DNA from: a virus
IMG/VR virus record: IMGVR_UViG_3300047666_000470
Location: 1-36,028 of that record
Direction: 5' to 3' (one strand)
Length of the DNA: 36,028 nt
Shown in pieces: positions 31,505 to 36,028 of the stretch. A model generated the notes under the pieces. It had not been told where the DNA came from. It worked only from the letters and a program-made list of their open reading frames with translations, and ran no database searches. The first letter of the stretch is position 1; the number at the start of each line of letters is the position of its first letter. The translations under genes were made by a program, and so were the position numbers.

Positions 31505-33388
31505 CTACTTCCAGCGTCCAAGTAACTGTGCAGTTATTTGGCAAGTGTCACCTGAAACAAATGTACCACTTTCCGCAAACAATGACGCAGTTATTGATGT
31601 TGTAGTTTTATTTCTAAATCTCATTACACCTGCTGCACGTCTTGGTGATGGTGGTGCAACTGTCATTGCCGAAACTGCTGAATAGTTTGTGTCTAAAAAC
31701 GTATCTGCAAAAGTTATTGTTCCCGCAAGCTCACTACTGTCAACAAATACTAATGTTATGTTTGTTCGTGTGCTAACTTCTAAACCGCCTGTTGGCTGTC
31801 TAACGTCTAATGTCTGCGTAGAAAACAATCTTGAAGGCCATTGGCTAGCTTGCTCTGAATAAATTATACCAGAGCCGTTAGGGGTGTTAAATTCTGAGTT
31901 ACCACCTAAATCTAAAACTGAAGGAGTGTATGGAAATGAGCTTCCTGTTGCGTTTGATGTCTTAGTACCAAAAGCATTTATAACTCCACCACGCCCAACA
32001 ACTAATTCTTCGTTTGTTGTGCCGCTTGTGTCTGCTTCTTCTGCGTTTACAAAGGAACGTGTACAAGTAATTGCCCTATTTGCAGCGTTTTTAAGGTCTG
32101 CATACTCTGCGTTAATGTGACTGCCACGAGTACAATAAATATTACCATCATTACCTGTTACGCTTCCATCTGCTCTTGAGCCTGACAAGATTGCTGTCGC
32201 TGCTGTGACAAAACTGCTACGTGTTACCCATAGGTTTCTTTGTGCTGCACCAGTAAAAACAGCACCATTCAGCAAAGCGCGGCTGTTATTCCATACTAAA
32301 CAATTATAACCAAACTGTGTTTCCAAGGTATTTGCGGGGGATGCTGTTAGTTGTGGCATACCTACATTAATTAAACCCGCTCCCGCGTCTACTCTTAATA
32401 CCCCATTTCTAACAGTAATTCCTGCTGCATACCTCCCTCCACTTGTCTGTGCATCAAACAAACAAGAAAATATTGGCGTTGTACAGTTTTCAAAAAAGAA
32501 GTGTGAACCCTTTCCGTCAAATCCTTGATTACCGTTGTTTTGAATACTAACGGGCACAGTGGCATCAACCGATGTAATAACAAAGTGGCTGTAGTCCCCG
32601 CCAGTAATTAGCAGACCTGTTGCTTCTGTATGGGATGATTCTATTTGCAGGTTAACTAATATTCCTGTGGATATATTCGCCTTTGGATGAATAAAATCAA
32701 TAGCAGCTTGAAGAGTTGAGAACATAGAGGGTATTAGTATAGTCATGTTGCTTGCAACTGCACCACCTACCCAAGACCATTGATTTCCGTTTGCATCATT
32801 TAACGTAAACCCGTTAAGCTGTACAGGGCTTTGGCTTACTGGTTGACTTGTTACGCCATTTTGTTTCCAACCTGCACCTAATGTGTCTCCGCTTGTAGCA
32901 AACCCACTAGTATTAATAACTGTAGCTGGTTCGTATACAACAGTACTACTTATTAAGCTTGTTGTTGTAATAGCTACATTAGTTTTTAAATCCAGAGCAT
33001 TTTGAGTGAGAGTACTGATTGGTTTATTAACATCACTTGTATTATCTACATTACTCAAACCAACAGTAGCTTTTACAATTACATCCCAATACGCTGCACT
33101 ACCATCTGTTCTTAGATATTTATTTGTCTGTGATTCTTGAGGAGGAAGAATAGAACTGTTAGTACTTGCTGTTAAATCTTTTAATCTAGCAGGGTCATTA
33201 GGATGAGAAGGTGCTGGGAGGTTTATAATTCTATTGTTGTTGGCATCTAATGTATTATCAAGTTGATTGGCTTGCCCCGTAGAAGGGTTTCTATCTAGCT
33301 TATCTGCTATAGACTGTTGTACTTTTTCTAGCTCTGCATTTACAGGAGCTAAATCCCCTGTTAATGTATTTCTTGTGTAGTTTGCCAT
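31505..33388 (-). CDS. second tail spike with the same type of anchor (627 aa)
   Basis: The first 75 residues repeat the anchor pattern (MANYTRNTLTGDLAPVNAEL, QSIADKLDRN, NRIINLPAPSHPNDPARLKD). Residues about 80-135 have SSILPPQESQTNKYLRTDGS and a short coiled-coil-like segment. From about 215 (STLQAAIDFIHPKANI) the body is a Gly/Ala/Asn-rich beta-helix (ENCTTPIFSCLFDAQTSGG, ITVRNGVLRV). Its receptor domain is unrelated by eye to that of the 704-aa spike. It probably mounts on the same tail site or on the other spike. Its ATG overlaps the holin stop by 1 base (TAATG), making it the second gene of the late operon. Confidence 0.82.
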   Translation of the reverse strand: MANYTRNTLTGDLAPVNAELEKVQQSIADKLDRNPSTGQANQLDNTLDANNNRIINLPAPSHPNDPARLKDLTASTNSSILPPQESQTNKYLRTDGSAAYWDVIVKATVGLSNVDNTSDVNKPISTLTQNALDLKTNVAITTTSLISSTVVYEPATVINTSGFATSGDTLGAGWKQNGVTSQPVSQSPVQLNGFTLNDANGNQWSWVGGAVASNMTILIPSMFSTLQAAIDFIHPKANISTGILVNLQIESSHTEATGLLITGGDYSHFVITSVDATVPVSIQNNGNQGFDGKGSHFFFENCTTPIFSCLFDAQTSGGRYAAGITVRNGVLRVDAGAGLINVGMPQLTASPANTLETQFGYNCLVWNNSRALLNGAVFTGAAQRNLWVTRSSFVTAATAILSGSRADGSVTGNDGNIYCTRGSHINAEYADLKNAANRAITCTRSFVNAEEADTSGTTNEELVVGRGGVINAFGTKTSNATGSSFPYTPSVLDLGGNSEFNTPNGSGIIYSEQASQWPSRLFSTQTLDVRQPTGGLEVSTRTNITLVFVDSSELAGTITFADTFLDTNYSAVSAMTVAPPSPRRAAGVMRFRNKTTTSITASLFAESGTFVSGDTCQITAQLLGRWK

Positions 33389-33780
33389 TACTTGCTTACG
33401 CCTTTAAGTTTTTCTATTGTGCGAAGGCCAGATAAGCCAAGCATTGCTAATGTGAGTTCCATCATTACTTCTACAGGAAGGATTACTAATGCAAGTCCAA
33501 ACCATTGCATAATAGGATTGACAACAAAAGCCATTAAGAAGCCAACACCACACACCCACATAAGGAAAGGACGTGCTCCTGCTACAAATGTACTTCTATG
33601 TGAAGCTTGTACCTTACCAATCTCTGCTTGTACTAAGGCAGGTTGTTGAGCTAGTCGTTGTTTAATAATAGCCTTATCAAGTCTTTCATCATCACTTGTA
33701 AATAAGGAGTCAACAACATTACCAATAGCTGTAATAGGCTCTGCTGCTGCGCTACTAAACAAACTTGCAAACCAACTCAT
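33388..33780 (-). CDS. holin, '3TM/GTA-type' holin family-like (130 aa)
   Basis: The N-terminal half is soluble and helical. The motif HRSTFVAGARPFLMWVCGVG (about 61-80), followed by two hydrophobic segments (71-92, and 95-118 ALVILPVEVMMELTLAMLG), matches the holin family seen in tailed phages and gene transfer agents, where 'GARP-x-x-x-W' is the landmark. The tail is short and basic. It is the first gene of the leftward late transcript and has a very strong Shine-Dalgarno (AAAGGAG, 33785-33791). It should form inner-membrane holes at lysis; the matching endolysin was not found in this window. Confidence 0.83.
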   Translation of the reverse strand: MSWFASLFSSAAAEPITAIGNVVDSLFTSDDERLDKAIIKQRLAQQPALVQAEIGKVQASHRSTFVAGARPFLMWVCGVGFLMAFVVNPIMQWFGLALVILPVEVMMELTLAMLGLSGLRTIEKLKGVSK

Positions 33781-33784
33781 ACAT

Positions 33785-33791
33785 CTCCTTT
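33785..33791 (-). promoter_or_regulatory. strong ribosome binding site of the holin gene
   Basis: The minus strand reads AAAGGAGATGT directly before ATG. It is the most consensus-like Shine-Dalgarno of the window and follows a terminator-like hairpin within a few bases, so translation and the fold of the leader could interfere with each other. Confidence 0.7.
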
Positions 33792-33796
33792 AGGAT

Positions 33797-33833
33797 AAAA
33801 AGCCTACACAATTTGAGCATTGCTAAGAGGCTT
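33797..33833 (-). terminator. terminator-like hairpin in the late-operon leader
   Basis: On the minus strand AAGCCT (33833-33828) can pair with AGGCTT (33805-33800), closing a 22-base loop, and is followed by TTTT (a run of six T from the last stem base pairs). A competing pairing exists between GCCTAC (33840-33835) and GTAGGC (33807-33802), which would also end in TTTTT. The element sits immediately upstream of the holin Shine-Dalgarno, where it could attenuate transcription into the late operon. The stem is short, so it is a candidate only. Confidence 0.38.
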
Positions 33834-33843
33834 GGTAGGCGTA

Positions 33844-33885
33844 TTAATTTAAATGTTGGTTGGGTTATCACATATTTAATTTAAA
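33844..33885. repeat. direct repeat TTAATTTAAA x2, 32-base period
   Basis: TTAATTTAAA occurs at 33844-33853 and 33876-33885. The starts are 32 bases apart, about three helical turns. It lies in the late leader and might be a paired protein site or merely A/T-rich sequence. Confidence 0.4.
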
Positions 33886-33936
33886 CAGGTGGATACACTA
33901 TTAAGTCTAAACCGTAGTAAAGACGCCTGTCCTCTT

Positions 33937-33959
33937 TATAACTCCGCAAGGGGTTGTAA
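33937..33959 (-). promoter_or_regulatory. candidate late control motif, copy 2
   Basis: On the minus strand this reads TTACAACCCCTTGCGGAG followed by TTATA, matching copy 1 at 11221-11242 (TTGCAACCCC, TGC, TTATA). It lies about 160 bases upstream of the holin start, as would be expected of a site shared by the two non-coding gaps of the late operon. Spacing excludes an ordinary sigma-70 promoter. Confidence 0.35.
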
Positions 33960-34135
33960 CCAACATATTCTGTACTGCCTTACTTACATAAGGTTTAAAA
34001 AGTTGTGTACTGTATCTGCCAATGGACTGTTCTTATGTCTCTATTGTCTAGGAGTACACTTTAAATTGTTTATCTGCATTAAAGCAAACCATACATCTAA
34101 TATACAGATTAAGAAACAAGAATGCAATCTACTTA

Positions 34136-34159
34136 TACTATTAGCATACACTAATAGCA
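34136..34159 (-). promoter_or_regulatory. hairpin downstream of the late boxA-like element
   Basis: On the minus strand TGCTATTAG and CTAATAGTA form a 9-bp stem (one G-U pair) around the hexaloop TGTATG. It starts 14 bases after the TGTTCTTTA element, like the boxA-boxB order in lambda nut sites. There is no T run after it, so it is not a terminator. Confidence 0.5.
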
Positions 34160-34173
34160 GACAAACATTCTAA

Positions 34174-34182
34174 TAAAGAACA
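34174..34182 (-). promoter_or_regulatory. boxA-like element in the late leader
   Basis: On the minus strand this reads TGTTCTTTA, identical to the first nine bases of the early-leader boxA at 35142-35156, but the following ACAATT is not kept (TTAGAA instead). A related AATTCTTTAAGAG lies further upstream on the same strand (TTCTTTAA at 34288-34295). A nine-base match may occur about once by chance in this much AT-rich sequence; the neighbouring hairpin is what raises interest. Confidence 0.42.
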
Positions 34183-34545
34183 CTTTACTGCATCAAAGCT
34201 TCTACTGCTACTATGCGAATATGGTCTTTAGACCTGATGAGCAAGGGAGCTGTGATTTATCCAGCAACCACTGAGTGTATATAACTCTTAAAGAATTCTT
34301 TTTTGTAGAAATTTGTAGAGTGCTATGCATATACACCCTCAACAAAGCAATTCCCCCCCTGTGGGGGTCTTCTTCATGAATTACGGGTGGAATGAGGGAC
34401 GAGTGTAGCCTAGCGTTCTAACACGAACACAATGGCTAAAGGGTTGATTTGTATATAGTTAGTCTTATTAGCAAGCTAACAAGCCTATAGCTATCGCTAG
34501 CTGTCCTTTGACTAGCTCTTCATACATGTACTTATATATGTATGG

Positions 34546-34573
34546 GTATGTTTATTTATTTGTATGTTTATTT
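34546..34573. repeat. direct repeat GTATGTTTATTT x2, 16-base period
   Basis: GTATGTTTATTT occurs at 34546-34557 and 34562-34573, starting 16 bases apart and ending 10 bases before the -35 hexamer of the early promoter. It could be an operator, activator site or A/T-rich UP element. Confidence 0.5.
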
Positions 34574-34583
34574 TAATTAGTAC

Positions 34584-34612
34584 TTGACATATGTATGATG
34601 TGGTATTATGTT
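34584..34612 (+). promoter_or_regulatory. sigma-70 type promoter for the 83-aa gene
   Basis: A perfect TTGACA (34584-34589) is followed after 17 bases by TATGTT (34607-34612; 4 of 6 to TATAAT). An alternative TATTAT is too close to the -35. The ATG of the next gene lies 30 bases downstream, so the leader is short. A host polymerase should read it early in infection. Confidence 0.7.
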
Positions 34613-34642
34613 GTAATGACTTAAACAACTAACGAGTATATT

Positions 34643-34894
34643 ATGAGATTACAAGTAGTTAATCAACAGGCAGGTTTCACGGGTAAAGTCGAGGAGAAAG
34701 AAGAAATGGAACGTGCATTAGAGCTGTTAAGTAAAGAAATGTATGGGTATGTTGAATGGGCGCAGGGTGAATTTATTGATGAAGATTGTGATGTATGTGA
34801 AATAGATTTTGCATATGACCCTAATGAATACAAAGTGGAGGATATAAAGCGTATGTGGAGGGATATAAAAGTTAAGCTGGAACCCTTTAGCTAG
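34643..34894 (+). CDS. small acidic early protein (83 aa)
   Basis: This 83-residue protein is strongly acidic, especially from 43 to 66 (EFIDEDCDVCEIDFAYDP). It contains C49-x2-C52 but no second pair, so a zinc site would need another partner. It has its own sigma-70 type promoter 30 bases upstream and an intrinsic terminator 40 bases downstream, thus it is a single-gene transcript. Upstream of the ATG is AACGAG, a weak Shine-Dalgarno. Acidity, size and immediate-early position suit an inhibitor of a host enzyme or a DNA mimic; that is inference. No family is recognised. Confidence 0.72.
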   Translation: MRLQVVNQQAGFTGKVEEKEEMERALELLSKEMYGYVEWAQGEFIDEDCDVCEIDFAYDPNEYKVEDIKRMWRDIKVKLEPFS

Positions 34895-34933
34895 TAACTT
34901 GATAATACTAAGGTTAATTAATCACATAACAAT

Positions 34934-34956
34934 AAGCCCTTTAATTAGGGCTTTTT
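34934..34956 (+). terminator. intrinsic terminator after the 83-aa gene
   Basis: AAGCCCT (34934-34940) pairs perfectly with AGGGCTT (34947-34953) around TTAATT and is followed by TTT within a run of five T. A textbook Rho-independent terminator about 40 bases after the stop codon of the 83-aa gene. Confidence 0.9.
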
Positions 34957-34975
34957 ATTGCCTTGAATAAAGTGA

Positions 34976-35003
34976 TTGGTATCATGTTTTGTCTATGTCT
35001 AAT
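34976..35003 (+). promoter_or_regulatory. weak sigma-70 promoter candidate for the next early operon
   Basis: TTGGTA (34976-34981) is followed by a 16-base spacer and TCTAAT (34998-35003; 5 of 6 to TATAAT). Transcripts starting just downstream would contain the boxA and hairpins. Other A/T-rich alternatives lie between 35040 and 35100, so the true start is uncertain. Confidence 0.35.
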
Positions 35004-35141
35004 GTTTATTTGCATGTATAACTCGTTATGTTTCAACACCTTATCATTTAATTGTATTTATATTGATATTTATAGTTGCATTAATAATTGTATGCTGTAG
35101 TCTTATTGGTGTTGGAAGGGCAGAGAGAAACCTAACTAACA

Positions 35142-35156
35142 TGTTCTTTAACAATT
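35142..35156 (+). promoter_or_regulatory. rRNA-type boxA antitermination element
   Basis: TGTTCTTTAACAATT differs at one base from the enterobacterial rRNA boxA type TGCTCTTTAACAATT, and the 'T' form is familiar from rRNA leaders and spacers of Vibrio- and Alteromonas-like bacteria. boxA RNA is bound by NusB-NusE (S10). It lies 103 bases upstream of the next start codon on the coding strand of the early operon. Confidence 0.7.
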
Positions 35157-35166
35157 CGGTAATAGT

Positions 35167-35195
35167 TATACATCACGCAATGACGTCGGTGTATA
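35167..35195 (+). promoter_or_regulatory. hairpin downstream of boxA (boxB-like)
   Basis: TATACATC pairs with GGTGTATA (one G-U) and the stem continues with ACG/CGT, leaving one bulged C and the loop CAATGA: about 11 bp in all. It starts 10 bases after boxA. No T run follows, so it is not a terminator. The order boxA then hairpin matches lambdoid nut sites. Confidence 0.55.
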
Positions 35196-35197
35196 CC

Positions 35198-35226
35198 TTT
35201 AAGAGTATTCATTGAGTATTCTTAAA
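35198..35226. repeat. inverted repeat with embedded direct repeat
   Basis: TTTAAGA (35198-35204) and TCTTAAA (35220-35226) form perfect arms, and GAGTATTC is repeated directly at 35203-35210 and 35214-35221. It directly follows the boxB-like hairpin and could be a second RNA stem-loop or a DNA operator. Confidence 0.5.
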
Positions 35227-35258
35227 CGTATCAACTGACTAACACAAAAGGTAACAAC

Positions 35259-35603
35259 ATGAACAATTCAATCAAAGCAGAACTAAAAGCACACATCCTT
35301 AGCCGTATCGAAGACGGTGTGTTAACACCTGATAACCAAGACGAATGGCACTTTCATTCCTTCAATGAGGACTATTATTTAGTAGGCTATTACAATTGTG
35401 AGCAGTGGCTCATCAAGCATGATGTCCATGCATTTAAAGCAATCCACGACATAGTGGAGTACGAGCAAGACCAATTTGGGGAAGTGACTACAAAGCTAGA
35501 CAACGCTGAATCCGTAGTGAATATGTATGTCTATATTCAAGGTGAAGAGCTAATGAATGGCATTGATACACTAGAAGAACTAGAGGAGCTATGTAATGAC
35601 TAA
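35259..35603 (+). CDS. conserved phage/mobile-element protein (114 aa)
   Basis: The protein reads TPDNQDEWHFHSFNEDYYLV (23-42), GYYNCEQWL, then FGEVTTKLDNAESVVNMYVY. I recognise this as a widespread small family in tailed phages and some plasmids, always near early genes, with unknown function. It is strongly acidic, so an anti-host-factor or DNA-mimic role is conceivable. AAAGG lies 7 bases before the ATG. It is the first gene after the boxA/hairpin leader and its stop overlaps the next start by 8 bases. Confidence 0.82.
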   Translation: MNNSIKAELKAHILSRIEDGVLTPDNQDEWHFHSFNEDYYLVGYYNCEQWLIKHDVHAFKAIHDIVEYEQDQFGEVTTKLDNAESVVNMYVYIQGEELMNGIDTLEELEELCND

Positions 35604-35793
35604 GCAGGAGCTAACACATAACGTTAAAGCATTACGCAATCAGATAAATAAACTTGAAGTTAGATGCCAAGAACGTGAAGATAAACTATTAAAAGTTCTG
35701 TTATCTCTAGAGCCTTTTGTTCAAGTTCTCACATCAGCGCAGCAAAAAGAAATGATGCGCTTGGCTGGTATGGAGGAACAAGACAATGACTAA
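35596..35793 (+). CDS. coiled-coil hypothetical protein (65 aa)
   Basis: Residues about 3-36 form an uninterrupted heptad-type helix (ELTHNVKALRNQINKLEVRC), followed by a hydrophobic short helix. It starts inside the end of the 114-aa gene (8-base overlap) behind GAGGAG and ends overlapping the following gene by 8 bases. Function unknown. Confidence 0.7.
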   Translation: MTKQELTHNVKALRNQINKLEVRCQEREDKLLKVLLSLEPFVQVLTSAQQKEMMRLAGMEEQDND

Positions 35794-35956
35794 ACTAATT
35801 AACGAGCGTGTATTACGTGTCACTGGTAGCATGATTATTGTTATACGTCACATGAGCAAGGGCACTGAGTACATATTAAAAGAGAATAACAATACAAATG
35901 GTGTTCTCTTTAGACATAAGCGGGCAGTTAGGGATTACATTGGAGCAGCGATATGA
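35786..35956 (+). CDS. small basic protein (56 aa)
   Basis: ATG at 35786 to TGA at 35954-35956 gives 56 residues starting MTKLINERVLRVTGSMIIVI, with basic and beta-like character. GGAGGAAC lies about 7 bases before the start, inside the preceding gene, and the stop overlaps the next ATG (ATGA). Both features support a real gene; family unknown. Confidence 0.6.
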   Translation: MTKLINERVLRVTGSMIIVIRHMSKGTEYILKENNNTNGVLFRHKRAVRDYIGAAI

Positions 35957-36027
35957 GTTTTTTACATCACGGGCAGTACTACACACTAGAAGAGCTTGTA
36001 CAGCATCTTGAAGAGCTTGAAGCATAA
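35953..36027 (+). CDS. possible micro-ORF at the right edge (24 aa)
   Basis: ATG at 35953 overlaps the preceding TGA, and the frame closes with TAA at 36025-36027, giving MSFLHHGQYYTLEELVQHLE plus four residues. It is complete within the window. The coupling to the gene before it supports translation, but the size is small and no family is recognised. Confidence 0.45.
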   Translation: MSFLHHGQYYTLEELVQHLEELEA

Positions 36028-36028
36028 A

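Larger units (their letters stand above)
33781..34642. other. noncoding divergent control region
   Basis: These 862 bases separate the leftward late operon (first start 33780) from the rightward early genes (first start 34643). No tRNA or convincing gene is seen. Contents, left to right: terminator-like hairpin; two TTAATTTAAA repeats; a CAACCCCT motif; boxA-like element with 9-bp hairpin (minus strand); GGTCTTTAGACC (34223-34234); a perfect palindrome AAAGAATTCTTT (34290-34301); a G/C hairpin CCCCC...GGGGG (34353-34367); small palindromes TTAGCAAGCTAA (34468-34479) and AGCTATCGCTAGCT (34489-34502); two GTATGTTTATTT repeats; then a sigma-70-like promoter. Confidence 0.75.
34957..35258. other. 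early leader region with regulatory elements
   Basis: The gap between the 83-aa gene (stop 34894) and the 114-aa gene (start 35259) is 364 bases. After the terminator it is A/T-rich up to about 35100 with promoter-like sequences, then holds boxA, a hairpin and an inverted repeat. No gene was recognised. The AAAGG (35247-35251) before ATG 35259 is the Shine-Dalgarno. Confidence 0.7.

Noticed and set aside
33889-34173. A 94-codon plus-strand open frame in the divergent control region
   Set aside because: It needs a GTG start without a Shine-Dalgarno, has a Cys/Leu-rich composition unlike the other proteins, and overlaps the hairpin and boxA-like elements of the opposite strand.
34234-34240. 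CTGATGA resembling a hammerhead ribozyme core
   Set aside because: The second conserved GAAA after a stem II is missing and no three-way helix can be drawn; a short chance match.
34353-34367. CCCCC...GGGGG hairpin as an intrinsic terminator
   Set aside because: On the plus strand it is followed by TCTTCTTC and on the minus strand by AATTGCTTTG, neither a proper T run; listed only as a hairpin in the control region.
34201-34480. Possible tRNA genes in the control region
   Set aside because: No cloverleaf with a GTTCNANNC-type T arm and matching acceptor stem can be drawn on either strand.
1-36028. CRISPR array, integrase, repressor/lysogeny module, insertion sequence
   Set aside because: None of the expected repeats, catalytic motifs or terminal inverted repeats is visible; the phage appears lytic within this window.

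Overview
The window is most of the genome of a tailed, lytic, T7-like (podovirus-type) bacteriophage. The evidence is a large minus-strand block with terminase, portal, scaffold, major capsid, the two T7-type tail tube/nozzle genes, small T7 gp13/gp14-like core proteins, two very large internal virion (ejection) proteins and beta-helical tail spikes, with almost no space between genes. There is no integrase, tRNA, CRISPR array or insertion sequence. The DNA is visibly AT-rich. An rRNA-type boxA (TGTTCTTTAACAATT) in a leader suggests a gammaproteobacterial host, and the overall gene set resembles marine podoviruses; both statements are inference.

Layout. (1) 1-5707, plus strand: a tightly coupled (ATGA/TAATG) early or replication-side operon with a T7 gp6-like 5'-3' exonuclease, a zinc ribbon, an HNH endonuclease, a metallophosphoesterase and many small proteins of unknown function. 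It ends at a bidirectional terminator (5718-5743). (2) 5728-33780, minus strand, read leftward: holin; two tail spikes with the same type of N-terminal anchor; small terminase; a membrane protein; large terminase; portal; three small proteins; scaffold; major capsid; a probable decoration protein; a hairpin; tail tubular A; a small protein; a tail tubular B that is split into two genes; gp13-like and gp14-like proteins; a 1789-aa and a 551-aa ejection protein; then a distal set of small structural proteins, a 765-aa fibre and two proteins sharing a short helical repeat. (3) 33781-34642: an 862-base noncoding divergent control region. (4) 34643-36028, plus strand: a single 83-aa gene with its own promoter and terminator, then a long leader, then another set of overlapping small early genes running off the right edge.

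The most interesting signals are in the control regions. The rightward early leader carries a near-perfect rRNA-type boxA followed 10 bases later by a hairpin. The leftward late leader carries the same TGTTCTTTA core followed 14 bases later by a 9-bp hairpin, and then a terminator-like hairpin just upstream of the holin ribosome binding site. Together these look like paired, nut-like antitermination elements facing opposite ways. No DNA polymerase, helicase, RNA polymerase or endolysin is recognisable in the window, so these are presumably outside it or unrecognised here.
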